From NCBI RefSeq assembly GCF_043641665.1, contig NC_092198.1, positions 15,467,001 through 15,531,000 on the forward strand: DNA of 64,000 nt, written 5' to 3'. Below the pieces are notes generated by a model that did no database searches, had not been told where the DNA came from, and saw nothing but the letters and a program-made list of their open reading frames with translations. Origin of the DNA: Enoplosus armatus (Eukaryota; Chordata; Actinopteri; Centrarchiformes; Enoplosidae). Below, in pieces: positions 36,771 to 51,800 of this stretch (position 1 is its first letter; every line of letters begins with the position of its first letter). A program made the translations under genes and the position numbers.

Positions 36771-36892
36771 ATGTCGGCCATCTCCGCATCCGAGAAAGTG
36801 GACGGGTTTACGAGAAAGTCCATGAGGAAGGCCCAGAAACAGAGAAAATCCCAAGGCTCTTCTCAGTACCGCACTCAGACAGCTCCAGTTGA
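36761..36892 (+). other. Upstream ORF overlapping the ppp2r5a start codon
   Basis: An ATG at 36761 lies 10 bases before the ppp2r5a ATG, in the +1 frame relative to it, and stays open for 43 codons to TGA at 36890-36892, well inside the main coding exon. Its context is poor (T at -3), while the main ATG has A at -3, so leaky scanning would let most ribosomes reach the main start. No function for the peptide is claimed. Confidence 0.5.
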
Positions 36893-39800
36893 GCTTTCAC
36901 CGCTGCCGCAGCTTAAAGGTACGGTAAGAGGATGAAGGGGTCTGCCGCTTAAAATAGACTATCTGTCATAACCAGTGTGTTATGTGCGCAGCAATTACAT
37001 TCAGCATGCCTATTACCATAATTGCAGCAAACATGAACGAAGTGAAAGCAATTTGTGCAAATATTTTCCACATTTTGCACACAGCATACATCTCAGGACC
37101 ACTATGTATTAAACCTGCTGGACACAGTGATCAAAAGAGTTGTGGGCACATCTCCAAACATTTCAGTCTCACTTATTTGCTTATTTTCCTCTACACAAGC
37201 AGCCTGGAAAAGTTGACCACAGGGCATTTGGGAAAAAAATGGCATCACATCAGTTTTGTCTTCTTGGTGCACAATACTGAGTTTTGTCAACAGTTTTGTT
37301 TACTTTCCTTGCATCACAATGTCTTTGTGCCTTACTTCCAAGTTACAAGGTGTTTTTACAGAGACACAGAGTACCCTCAGTGGAGCAGTCAGGGCTGAAT
37401 TGACATGCAGAGGCCCATCCAGAGAGTGATGTTGAGGATGAAGTTAAGAGGGATTTATGCTTTTGCGTCAAGGTGTATATCTCAAGGTATCTCCAGAGTT
37501 GATAGGTCCCTTTGGGAAAAAAGTGACTACAGTTTGTGGCTATGGTGAAACAATGTGTAAAACACAAGACTTGTGATTGGTCTGAATGGGTTGCTTGTGC
37601 TTTCCTCCTGTATGTTGATGCTGGTAGAGACTGTTGTTAGTGAAGACAACACAGAGAAAGTTGAAAAAAAAGGCTCAGTAATTCTTTCTCTACGGCTTGA
37701 CAAGTTTACATTTTGTGATGTTGCAAAGCCATCTCCAGTGCAAACATGCTGAGTTATAACTGTGGTGCTGTGCCAGAGGCAGGATTGCTGGAACACCTCA
37801 ACCAAGAACCAAACAGCTGGCTTAACTCATTAGTTTGTAAATTTTCCAAACCATCCCAGCAAGTCTAAGAATTTGAACATGGCAACCTACAGGTCACAAG
37901 CCACTTGATCCAAACCTGATACTAAAGCTTACTCACAAATCTACAGTTGTATTCCAACAATTCACAAGACTGAAAGGTACCCTGTAAGAGGTATGCACCT
38001 GAGAAGATTACATCTACCTGTTGAATACCAGATAGTTTGTTTAGGATTTGTTAGTGTTTGCGGCTTGTTTTTCTGGGGCTCATCTGTACCCTGAAGTGAT
38101 GTGTGTGTTCTTATCATCATACAATGAATGTATGTCACTGGTAACTAGTCCAGTGGAGAAAACAGGACAGCAAAAATGCGTTAAATGAAATGTGACACTG
38201 TGCAGGATAATATGGGTGGCCAGTATCACACTTTGGAGAGTCTGTTGTCAGTTGATGCATTACTCTGTTGTAGGTGGACATGTGGGGTGGAGGTCTGGTG
38301 AGGTTTGGCATGTGACCTGATCAAGGAGTCTGTTCCCTACCTGTCAAGTGGAATACTGAACCCTAGCAGTGTTTTCTGCAAGTTGGAAGTTTGTTTCTCC
38401 AGTGTAGAGTTATGTTTTATACTTGGATGTTGTACTCCTTGCTGTTTCAAACTCTCCCCATGCAATTTATTTTCAACACCGACACACCATGATTAGTATG
38501 AGCTCAAATGCTGTTTTTATAGATACAATAATCAGTGGTCATTGTAGTATATTAACATGCTTTTGGCAGCAGTTAAATTTGTGTTTGAAAACTGCATTGG
38601 CAAGAACTGGCAGCTTTATGCAGCTGAAATGAATCCAAAACTAAATTGGACCCACCTGGCCCAAATGTTGTGCCATTAAACATGTAATACATAAAAAAAA
38701 ACTGTGGTAACAGGACAAATCTAAGCATGCACCTAACTAGATACCTGTTGATTGTCTTCCTGTAGCCTGCGGTTAAATCGCACTGAGTTGAACCTGCTTA
38801 CAACCGTGTGTATTTAAGTTCCATTCACAACAATTTGTGCATTTCCATCCTGTACTTAAACATGTTTTCACAAGTTATTTCACTGGAGTGCAGCATACAT
38901 CTTGCATTGTTTACATTAAGCTAGCATAATACGGAGGAATGGAAATATTGTGCACTTTGTCTACTAATCTACAGTATATTAATGAGATAACACAACACTA
39001 TATATGGCACTAAGTGGAAATATTATATATATTCACTGCATATTTTTAGTCTTATATTTGTCATTTTGAAACATCCTATCGTGACCCACCCTAGAAATGA
39101 ATTTAAGGTATTGACGCTTCACAGCCTTTGCTTATGAATGGCTTATATTCGTCTTCTTTTTTTTTTTTTTTCAAATTCAAACTGCCATCATAAAATCTAA
39201 TTTGCTAACATTTATGCAGACAAGCCTCAACAGCTTATCACCAGTGTTTATGTTACTGGAGGAAAGAGCACCGTTGAAGTAAGAAAAGACTTGCCTGGTC
39301 AAGTAGTTGGAACTTTTCAACATGATGCAACTTCTCAGGATGCTAAAAACAAAATATATCATGAATGCGTTGGCATCATACGATTTTAAAGGATCATAGA
39401 AAATATAGATACATACAGAGAGCAGAAAGTAAAAGGGAAAGTTTTCCAGCAGGAGTTTGTAACACTTGGTAGGATTTTCCCAAACCAGGGCAGTGCACAG
39501 TGTCATGTTGACTACTGCTGGTATAGAATAAGTATTTCAGTTATTTTTGATTGTGATTTGATTGTTTTGATTATTCACCTGATCATTCTGTTGAGTCTGC
39601 CCAACATGGGCATGTATAATATGTAACATGTATAATATTATTTTATTACACTGCATGCGGTTTTTCACATCAAAGTCATGAAACACTTGCTGATGAAATA
39701 ATGAAGTACATTTTATTACGGGATGCCATTGTTTTGATAGCTCACTAATCAGGAAGCCATTCTTAAGTCAATGGTTTGAGTATTTGACTATAATTCAAGT

Positions 39801-42800
39801 GAAATGTTATTTATATTGATGTCACGTAGGAGGCTTTTAAAGACTTGTAAAGAGCGTGAACACTTTTCCTAGAAATGAAAAGAGCAGTTGTATAAGTGTT
39901 GTCATTAATTATTGGCTGGGCTGGAAAGTGTCTACTGTGAAGGAGTTATTGGCATGTGATGTACATGGAAGTGTTGAGGATACAGCACCAGAGGGGTAAG
40001 CTCTCACTAAAAGTTACACTTGTACAAGTTCAGAGACTTTTGTGTTAGTGGATCAGTTTGAAACATTGCAAGAGAGCTTTTACAAATTACAGCAAAGGGG
40101 GAGAACTCCCGTATGAATGGTGGGACAGTTTGAATCATAGCTATGATAATCAGATGGAAGTATAATAATAAGCAAATGTTACAATGCCATTATCTAATAC
40201 AAAAGTACAGGATTTATTGAGCATGAACAGTAAATGTGTGGAATACTAAATGTGTCCTCCTCTGTAAAATGAAAATTTGTTGTTCTGTTTGTTTCTTTGG
40301 CGTCTTGTGTCTCACCACAGATTGATGCATGTGATTGATATTTTCTCCTGTGGCAGTGGAACACAGTTGTGAATGACCACCATAAGGACTTAAAGATTGA
40401 TCAGTTTTCCCAGTGTCTTCAGTCATACCCTTTTATGTGCATATCCTGCCTTGGAGGTTACAGTGTTCTCGTGTAAGACAACTCTTCACCACCTACTCTC
40501 ACGGAAATATTTTAAAGGTAGTGTGGTTGACAAAACAATCTTAATTCAACGTCCACTTGCGTGCTTGTTCTCGGGCTTTTGACTGTATCACAAAGTCTTC
40601 ATCAGCAGAGGGAGTTTTCTCAGTTGTCATGTAACTGTGGATGTTCAAACTTAAGATAGTGTATTTTTCACTGTATTCATAAAAGGGAAACTATAAGTAA
40701 TAAATTCCTGTTTCTGCTTACTTACATCACCAAGGCCTATATTTGTGCCTTATATTGAGGATGTTTTCAGGACCAGTTACTGTTGTCCGAGCTTGTTTTA
40801 AATGCATTGATTCACCATCTGTTCTATAGTAGCACACGATTGTATGACTCATGATTCATATACAGAACATGAGTCTGTGGTTACAAATAGGCTACATGCA
40901 CAGGATTACTGTATGTTTTGGTGTTAATTTGTTGAAACGGTTTAGATGTAAGTATCCATATTATTAAAAACCAAAGAATTAACAGAATATCCCGGTGTTT
41001 CTTCTAGGATGGAGTAGTAGCAGCTGAGGTGGCACAAACATTTCTTTAGTGTGCTATTATCAAACGGTGTTAATGTACTTTATTGTAATGACAGTTTCAA
41101 TGACAAAATGACTTACATTTATGGCGTTTCTTTAAGGGAATCTCTGTGAAGGAATCTATCCGTTGTCTTTGAGATTGATAGCTTTCACGTGTCATGGGGG
41201 CCCTCGCAAGTAGTGAGGCCCGCCTCTAGGAAGAAGAAAACAGTCGGTGCATGTGGATCTTCCAAATGCACTGTTTGAGTCAGTTTACACCGTTGCCTCA
41301 TAGCCAAAAGTGATAAGAGTACAATGTTAACATGCAACAAAAGCCCCTTTTATTAGTGTAAAGAAAGCATCTTAACATGGTTTCTCAAATTAGAGCACAT
41401 ACTTACCTGGCCTACTTTAACAGAGTTACAATGTTCAGTTTATCAGCACTATTCCTGGTTCCTCGGGTAACTAGACTAAGAAAGGAAATCTCTGCAGCCA
41501 GTAGGTTTCAGGTCCTGAAAGATAGTAGACTGCAAAGATGCTTCATCTCTCCTGCAGTGGATGGGTTGGATTGCTTATAGCTCCTGTTGTGTGATAGACA
41601 CTGAAAAGATGAGTCACTCAGAGACCAACATTGTTGCCATGACAGCCAGAAGCCTTGAGAGCAAGCCAGGGAAATGTTTTACTTTCCAAATGCAGACTGC
41701 TTCATTTAGGTTGATATTTCTGTCACTGCAGTGAAATTTTGAGCTGAGCCATTCCTAGCTGGGTGGTGTTGTGGTTATTGTCAATAGCCTAAGTACAGTA
41801 CAGTCACAGAATCAGTAGAAAAGTGCACTGATTTTAATTTCCATGACTTGTTTCCACAGAATATCAAGGGTTGGTGTTCTTTTGTCAAGGTTTTTCCTCA
41901 GTTTTTTGCTTTCCTTGTTTATATTCTGGTGAAAAGAATATCTATTGAATTATTGAATCTATTGATTGACAACTACTTTATTTATCCTCTCTTACTCCTT
42001 CATTTATTCTGTGTTTTTAGCAAACACCTCCTACAACATTGTTGGACAGTTAAAAAAAAAAAAAAAAGTATTAAAATGGATGCAGCCAAATTAGAGATTT
42101 GTGTTTTTTATTTCACACATTCTTCTTATTTGGTTAAACCTGGCATCTACATTACCCGCAATGCAACTCAACTGCCGACTGTTCAGTTAAAGATTCACGT
42201 TTGTTATGGTAATAGAGGCTAATGTAGCTACGGGCCGCTAACTTCAAGCAGAGATACGGAGCGGCCTACAGAAGTCTGGTAAGCTCACTTCTCCGCCTCC
42301 AGAGCTTGAACCTCCAGACCTGTAGTTTTGCTCCTTTTTAAGTGTTGATTCGACCAAGCAAATCATTTTCATCTTCAACTTGGACTAAATTTTGATGGAC
42401 ATTTCCACTATTTCCTGACATTTTATAGCCTAACTGAGTAATCAAAAATTAAAATAATCATTAGTTGCAGCCTAAATATCTGAGTTTTTGCCAGTTTTGA
42501 TTATCGCAACCTTTAACAACATCTCATCAATGTCTGTTCATGGCAAACACTGTTGGCCTATTGATTGACAAGCGTGTTTCCTTCATGTCTGCCAGCAGAT
42601 GGCAAATCAATAAATCATTTTGCAGGAAAAAAGGGACAAGGCTTTTGTGAAGCGTGAAGTTTCTGTGATGGCGTTTGCATTGCTGTCAGTGTCATAATTT
42701 TGGCCTCTGGCAGGTTAGGCTCTGCGTCTACCTTTTTGCACAAAACTGCTGCCTCGGCTTTATTTTGTGCTGGCAGTCTGTTTTGGCTGAAGATGTGGGT

Positions 42801-45800
42801 TGTGTGAAGCTGTGCTCCCATAATGACCAGCTGCAACTAGGGCTGGGCGTCATTACATAATACATTTTTATCATGGAATGGGTGGTGAAGATGTATACCA
42901 TAGTATGTAATTTCCCCTTCATAAATTGAATATGTAATTTTAAATGAAGGACAAAAATGTGGGCTAGTACTTATTCTTTCTCTCTGAAGTGAAAGTTACA
43001 ATATTCTCAAGTACTTCACAGTGGTTACGGATGCTTATTTTCATACATAACAGAATTTAAGAGCTCATTACAGTGCGCTTTGTGTGTGCTTGTCTACTGT
43101 TTGCTCCACTTTGTCACGACAGGTGCTGTACAATTTCTGGATTTGATTTAAGGTAAATTGTATGTAGCTTGGTACAAAATATAGCAAATGCAACCTTTCC
43201 ACCATTGCCTTAAAGTTATCTCGCAGAACAATTTCGATGGCAACCATGTCTTGACACAGATGCAGTTATGTCACGTGTCATGTCATTCCACCACTGGCTT
43301 TCCTTATTAGGACAGCGACTAATCAGTGACTCAGGCAAGCACGTCTTAGTTGTGGTTTTGAGTTTCTCACCACAGCTAAAGCTAATGTGTTGAAGGCAAA
43401 GCACATTCTCAAACATTCATTATACTTGCAGAAATGTTTCCTCATCGTTTGGGCATGCCTGTCTTCATCTCTTTGCCATTTATTTTATTGGCATGCAAAT
43501 ATGCGTTTTATCTTTTAAAAAGCAACTATATGTTCATTGGAACCTGGAACCATCAACATTTTTGGCATTTTTGCTTGAAGAATGACAAATAACCGACATA
43601 CAAAGAAGTTGCTGAATTTTCTTTTGATTGCCTACCCAGTAATTGACTTATCTTTGCCTGACATTCATCTTTCTCAGCAACTGTAACACACGAAAAAAGA
43701 GTTTGATTTCTTTCCAAGGATTCTTTTCCCTTTTCATGTTTTGACCATCTCTGGACAGAGAAAATAGTTCTGGCTTTCTGCTTTTGTACTTGTGGGTTTC
43801 ATTTTTAAGTGAGCATTGGATAATGTGTTTGTTGTTGAATGGGCCTGTAATTAGAAACTAGCTTACGCAGAACCTAACCCACTTAACCTAGCCCTCTTGT
43901 TTTCACTAGTTTGGACTTGTAGTCAATACCTGATGGAACATTATGTTCATAATTACACATAACTGGAATTAGGGAAAGAAACTTTTTATGCCCTTTGACT
44001 CTGAGTCTAGTTTGAGTACAAAATCTTGCCTTCAATTGTCACTCTGTCTAGTTAAACATGATCTTGAAACACCTCTGAATGGTAGCTGGTTAACTACTGA
44101 AGCTCCCAGTTGGGTAAACAAACCTATTAGCCACAGCAGTTACTTATTAGCATTCTGTTGGAGGCTGATTAGCAGACAACAGCATTCAGTTTACTGCTAT
44201 GATTGCCTTTCTAATGTCCCATGCTATGTTCTTTGATTGCACTTGTTTGCAGTTTGCCATTCATGCAACCATTTAGTCCAGATCAGAGTGGCCTGATGAT
44301 TACAGACACCAGGGGCACATAATGGGAAAAGTTGCCATTAGGGCGGTCACCTTTTTATTCGAAATTTGAACTTTTGTTTGAACGTGGGGAAACAATTAAA
44401 TATTTGAATTGGAAGGACCTGTTCAAATTCAATATGTAAGTCTGTAAGTGCGACAGACAGCTTGAAGTAGCTAGCCTTGTGGTCCAGCAGAGAGCGTTGA
44501 CCTATTGCATACCCTATTGACCTCTCAGTAAACTAAGCTAATAAATAATACTTGAGGAAGACACTAGGGTGGCAAAATTACAAACCGAAATGGTGCAGTT
44601 TGCCAACTTTGTAAAAAGCAGCTGGTTTACTCCCCAACAACAACAAATCTGTGGACTCACCTGCTAGCTTGCTATCCAAATGAGGCAGCGGAGGCACAAG
44701 AAAAGAGTGGAGAAACGTCAACTGTACAACCTCGTCTCAACCTCTGTCTACTCAATACACATAGTGCAGCCGTATGACACCACACTGGAAAACATAGACT
44801 GTACTTAAGATACTCTCTGACCACCCACAGATGGACATCGCTGGCCACACATCAAATTAATTCGAATTAATTACGTGTTCGTTTGAATTTGAACGTGACT
44901 GTTTGGAAAAAGTGAGCCTTAGTTCATCGATCACCTCGCCATGTAACCCTCCCACCTTTCACCTGAGAGAGGAAGACATTTGATAATGGATTAATTAGAG
45001 TTTTGTTTTAACCTTATTTTCCTCATAGTAGTTGCCATTGCTGTACGTATTTCTCACATCTGCACCAAATGTCTGTTTGATAATGTTAACTCTAGTCTGT
45101 TGCGTATCTGGTTGATTGGTGAAAGCTGAAAATGTGCAATGTGCATGAGTTTGTTTTAATAGGTGATGTTTAGATCACTATTGTCTGCCTTATCATGCCT
45201 AATTTATGTAAATTATCTTGTTTTACAAAATGATGCTTAAATCTAGACTCCGAGCAAATTGGAGATATAAACTAGCTTTTTTCTGAGGTAATTCATAATG
45301 GGAACAGCACACCACACAGCACACCACGATTTTGCCTACATTTTCCATATTAATATGATAGTAAATTCTGCCTTATCACCTGCTCCATTGACAACGATAC
45401 AGGTTAGTTTTTCAGTTCGACATCTGAAAGCTTGTTTTCATATTTCTTAGTTCTGAATCAATACACGTTTATGCATGTGGCCCAACATTTTTTTCAGACG
45501 GGCTAACACTACATGTGTTGACCACATGTTCTCTTATACACACAAACACACCCTTCTAGCAAACCTACAGAAAAGCTAACAAAATGTCTGTTATCTGGAA
45601 TGAAAAATATTGGTGTCAGGATTAGGCTTGAAATCACTGCAGAAGTGCTGTGCTTTTACCTCTTTTATTGCTTTGTATAAATGTCTCATTGGGACTTTAT
45701 TCACTGTTACACTGTTGCTCTCTAAGAGGAGAAATAATAAATGTTAGATTGTGGTAGATACAGTACTTTATTTAAAAAGAATATAAATGGCGCCGTGCTA

Positions 45801-48800
45801 CCAGTTGAAATCATATCATGTCTTTTAAACTATAATTAAAGGCAAATGTTTATTTTTTAAGGGTTTTTTTTCCCATTAGCAGTCCTCATTTTAATCTTTT
45901 GGTTTCAGTCTGCACTGCTTTGTATCCACTCACAGGTCATATGATACTGTGCATTAAATGTACCATGGTCATAATATTTTCTTTACCTCTCTGACATTTC
46001 CAGTTTACATTAAAACTGTTCTGGAGATTCTTTAAGCTGCTTTCAGTTGCTGTTGTGCCAGCATACTTTAATGTGGACTCCAAACAAATGTGGAGACAAG
46101 TGTAAATCAAATGGTGCATGCAGTGCCATCTTACCCAACCAGTTCAGCAGTGTGGCATCACTCCTGTCATGCATTAATGGTCACACATGGCCTACAGGCT
46201 GTCACTCCTGTTTTTTTTTCTTCACAATTCACCAGTCATATTCTGTACATGTTGAAGCACTTCACATGTGTTTAATAAGATTTTTCAGTGTTGTGATACC
46301 AGAAAGACTCGTTCATTAATTTTCTTATGTCTCTCTCTTCCTCACATCTCGGTTGTGAAGACGATATGTCTGTCTAATAGGCAGGAATGCAATCCCAACC
46401 AGTGCAGACAATACTGGAGCCTTAACAAGAGCACTCAAGGGCTTTTACTGTCATCTCCTACTGGTGCTGCGGAAGTTACAGCCAAATATGAAACCCTTTT
46501 AGTTTATCCAGTTTTCACTTGAAATGTAATGCTTGTTTGGCAAAGGCCTCTTTACCTCCCTTAGGTTTCCATGGTTGAGTATGCCAAAATTATGGAAGGA
46601 AGAAGAGGGGGTTTGTAAAGCTCTCTCAAGTCACAGGAAAACACCCTAAATACAGTAAAATATGCATGAGTAGAAATGTTGTTAGCACTAGTCAGGGGAC
46701 TTTTTCTCTCTGGATTGAACCTCCCAGGCAGACATGAACGTATATCTAAGTAGGTCTGTAGCAGTCAACTCAGTATACGTCATCAATACAACAAAACAAC
46801 CGTAATTCTATTTAAATGATTGTTTTTTTTCTTTCTGTGGCATATAGTTAAATCACATTTTAGTAGCAGCCATTTAGCTATTTGTCAATTATCTGTCATC
46901 ACACTGGACAGGCTGCAGAAACACTGAGTACATTTGTGGCAGTGCAGGAAAATCTAAGTGAACTGAACTAAATGTAGAGCGATAAAGAATGCAGGACTAA
47001 TCTGTCAGTGTTCAGAGGTCACCTGACCTGCATACTTTCTTCAGTTTGTTTTGGTCTCTTTCTGCTTGGCTATAGTTCTATGAAATGTTGATGGGCACCA
47101 AAAGGGCAGGTATTAGTGTAAAGCAGGATTTCTGAGGTATAACATAAATATGTTTGTTGTATATTTAACTGTGAATAGGTCAAGACCCCCAGTGTTTCTA
47201 CCATCATGGTGATTATTTTTCCTTGTTCACACTACAAATCTGTCCTTGTAGTTGTGCCAAAGCCACAGTGAGACGAATCTATGTAAACGGTAAGCCTTAA
47301 TACTGAGATTTAAAACATTTCTTTACAATTTGAAAGATGATTATACATTGAGACAGTAGTTTCCTTCTATTTAACCACATTTTAAATTGAAAAGAGATGC
47401 CAAGTACTGCTGCGACTGAACAGTGGTAATCAAAATGCAAATCAAGGTCAGACACTTAACTCTAACTGCACTGTGTGAAACTATCATAGGTCTGAAAAAT
47501 ACGTTCTTCTATTTTTTAATGTTTGTCCTTTTATACTGCAGCATGTAATTAATAAAAAAAGTTTATCATTGCAATTTATCTTTTAACTTTAAAGTAAGTC
47601 ATGTAATCCTGCTTGTGTTGGGGGGAAAAACTGCACAATCGCCACAAATGGACCCTTTGAATGATGCATTTCTGTTTTCAATGACCGTTGCCCTCTGCTG
47701 CAGTAGAAAGCAGCAGGACACTATTCACTATTCAGGGCACAACACATCAGTCATTGGGGCAGTGAAACAAGGGATGCTTAAATGGAAAATGGTTGCATAA
47801 CTGCACCATTCTCATGTACAGTGTTGCTTTCTGTTCACATGCAACACACATTTCAGGAGTGATGATGTGGCTATTGTTTTACGGTTGTGTTGATAAAGCT
47901 GGCTACCATTTTGAACATTACATTTCTGTACAAATGGAATAGTATTGGTATTTTAGTTGTGCCAGCCTGCATGTTGCAGTTTGCATTTTGAGGCCTACCT
48001 GTTCAGTACAGAGTTTGGCTTATGATCAACTCTATGAAAAGTTTTGCTTCCACATTGATGGATTATGGGAACTTAAAGCAAATTTCTTTCATATTTTTTC
48101 AGGTCTCCTGAGAGTTGGATCTTATTTAGTCAAATGTAGCCTTTCTAAATACCAGTCCAGTAAAATACATCTGTCTGAACTCAACACACAAGTTATAGAA
48201 ATGTCTCCTGTTTGCAGTTGTGTATGTGCATGCAGCCATGGGCCTCAAACACACATTGTCACAATAGCTTATTTGTGGACATTCCTGTGTTGCCTCACAG
48301 TTTCAGACTCACCAAAGTGTACTTGAAACCTGGCTGTGGTACAAAAAGAGTAGCTAAGGGTTCAGTTAAGCTAAGAGTTAAGCATCATTTGTACAGGCTT
48401 GTTAATGCCATCTTTTTGGATGGGAGTTCCTCAGCAGGAGTCTATTTATTCATCAGGGTTTGTAAGCCATTCAGCTGGAGGCTCATACTGGAGGCTCATG
48501 AGCACCTGCCTGTTTGGCCTAGTTGAATTTCTGTGGATATGAAGGATTACAAGAAAGTCCAAGTTCCAAACACCTCATAGAAAATCCCACTGTGTATAGT
48601 GAGAGCCTTCATGCTTGTATATCACTGGATACATGTAATTATGCACTCTGTGCTGGAAGGGTTGTTAGCCTCATGGAATATTGGACATTTATTTTCAACC
48701 CATCACTCACAGAAATGTGTGCAGTTTAATAATACTTACTCTTCAACTCCTCTCATCATAGCCTTCTGCAATACTGTTATCTGTTTCCTATCCTGTCCCG

Positions 48801-51800
48801 GTCTAAAGAGATACTGCATGTCTATAAAACACACCTGTTGTCATATTTGAAAATATGTTTTTGCTTTGTCATTGTGAGGTATTGTGTGTAGATTTATTTT
48901 ACACACATTTATTAAAATGTTAGGATAATAGCAATAAGGAAGTTTATAGCACAGTAGAATTCTGTACTTGAATTAAAGGAAAAACCAACGTACTGTAAAG
49001 TGTCTTGCCGACCACCAGAACAGCCTCACTGCTCCTTGTCGTATATAAGTCTCAGGACTCTACTGACAGGATGAACACCATTCCTTTTAAAGGTCCCATA
49101 TTGTATCAAGTCAGATTTCCATGTCTTGCTTCATTATAAAGCAGGTCTAGGTGCTGTATCAATACTGTGAAAATCACAGTATCAAAACGCTCAGTCCAAG
49201 GAGAAATGCACACAGATACTGTGCCTTTAAACAAGTCGTCAGGACTTCCGTAAGGTTGTGATGTCACAACTCTACAGTCACTGCCCCCAGCAGGTCATCT
49301 GCTCCAATCACACCACACCCACCAAGTACAGGGACACGCTCAGTCTGTCGGAGTTATTGGAGCGCTCTGCTCAGGATTACTCTTCAATATTTTGGAGGTT
49401 GTTCAGTTTGTCTAAAACGCCTCGTTTCAGACAGACTGTGAACTGAGGGGCTGCATGAAGGGCCAGTATAAGAGAAATAAGGGCTTTTTTTTAAACTGTG
49501 AATCATGCAAAGCTACTCTAGTGGAGTCCCAGAATAAAAATATAGAGCTGAAATGAGCATAATATGGGACCTTTTTAAAAGATATTGATAATGACTGTAG
49601 AGAGCATTTGTCATGTTTCTCCTCTCGTTTATTCTGTCTTTTCCTTTAATTTGTTGCTCATCTGTATGTGGTTATTTGGACAATTCACGGCGCATTTCCT
49701 ATAAACTCTCTTTGCTGTGGTTGTAGAGCTAAGATCATATTTCCTGTTTTTGTCATCAAATCTGATCTCTGACGTGTTTTATACAGTTTATGTTTCTGAG
49801 AAACCACTGTGCATCATTCAGTCAAAACTCAATTGTTTAATTCCTGTGTCTCAAATATTGTACTTTTATAAAATCGACGATATAGGGAAGTGCTATGAAC
49901 AAGATGAGGAAATAACAACAGCATTGTGCAGCCTGCCAAACATGCTTTGTTCTACAAGTATGTTACTTAACAAACCCCAACATAGTATTTGTCCCATAGT
50001 GATGCACCAATGTGGTATTCACCCATTTACAGTAGGCTGAAAAATATGACCAGCATGAAATAAAACCCAGAAAATATCATGACTGAATAGCTTGTGTAAC
50101 ATTTGGTTTCTTCATGACAGCGGTTGGCAACATCTAGAGTCTGGTGTCGCTAAATACAGAGCAGATGAGCTGCTATGTTTCTTTTTACATCAAGTTGTTT
50201 CACACAACAACAGGGAAAGCTGCAGCATATTTTAGGACTAGGAGTAGATGTTGTGAGTAGCATGGTTGAAGCCTGTGGGTGATGACTACTCAAATAATTG
50301 TGCATCCTGTGAATTCTGTTTTATTACATTTCACTTGAAACAATATCTAATGGCTTCTGTGCTCAATTGCTGTTTGGGCGAAGTGATCCTTCATGTGTTT
50401 GTCATTTGAGGTCATGCTATAATCTTTAAGATATTCAAAAAGTCAGTAATGAATGGAGAAACCTGTAATTCAGGGCTCTTCTAGTTACAGAGCCCCTCTC
50501 AGTGGAGGCATTTATACTCAAGATACAGTAGTTCAACTATAAGACAGCAACACCAGCAGGGATCAACAGAGACACAGTTAAGTGCATTTGTGAATAATTT
50601 ACTCTAACTCACTCTAAGGAATAATTATACATCTTGTGCTGTATCTGTGTCTCCTTTGAACTCTGCTACTTTCTTACTCGTGTCCGTGTGTGGTTATGAA
50701 ATTGCATGTTATTGCATCCAGATAATTGTTTAAGTGATTCCTGAAGCTTTGTGTAAGATACAGCAGTTCAGAATATGCAGTACAGGGAGGGTACTTTTGT
50801 TAAATGCATTTCCTTATTTTCCTTCTAATGTCAGCCACATTGTGATGCCAAGATAAAAATATTGAGTGCCATCGATGAATATCTTTTCTTGTAAAATGTC
50901 TGGCGTAATCGGTAACACCTGTGTGGTCACGAGTTTATTTACCAGTTGGAAAATTTCCTCACCATAGTATCCCACTCTGAAACAAAAGTCCATGCAGCTT
51001 GATTAATTTCTATCTGATGTCCCAAATGGTTTATTCTTTGTTTTCGTACAATGCCTCATAGTTCAAATGGAAATATTTTCCTTCCTTGCTGAGCACCCTG
51101 AGGAATTTGTGCACTAATGAATGTGTGTCCGCAAGGCAAAAATAGCTTCACATTGGAAAAAAGCATCTACATGTCAGATTCTAACAGGCCCAGCCATCGC
51201 TCTTCTTGGGGGGATAAAGACAATTCCTCATTAAGATATACAATGATTTTTTACATACTCTCTGGTTACTCAGAAATCATACAGAAAACTGAATATGTGA
51301 ATATGTTGCCTGCTTTGTTTCCATGAAGCAGCAAGGGATGCTAATTTTGTCTCCTTATGCCTGACCATGACTTATCATGAAGGCATTGTGGAGCATGCTT
51401 TAGAGAGAAGAATATATTCAAGATCCCCAAAAAGAGAAGAGCTTAGAAGAAGAAATGTGAGCCACCCATGTGTCATATTAATAACAGCACAATCAGGCCG
51501 CAGGGGCAGCATGGTCCTTTTTCCTTTCTTGTTCCAGTCCGGTATTCAGTCTGCCCTTTTGAGTATGGAGTCCTTTGAGATTCGATACTTTGGAAAATTG
51601 GCATTAAGGCAAAGTAGTGCGTTAACATGTCAGCTCGCTGTAGTTACACTAACATATTGAGTTCACTCAGAACAGCAGCCAGTGGTCTGACCTGTAGAGT
51701 TCAGTTGCGTAAGTACTTCGTCAGCTGTCAGCACCACTGGAACATTTTCACTAGGTGTGAAAGTCATTGTGATTTTTTTTTTTGTGGCTGTGTCTGACTG

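Noticed and set aside
41848..42222. 124-codon open frame rich in hydrophobic residues
   Set aside because: It crosses a poly-A run and begins in plain T-rich intron sequence; the apparent membrane segments come from T-rich codons.
49258..49446. 62-codon open frame
   Set aside because: It lies wholly inside the MITE and resembles no transposase.
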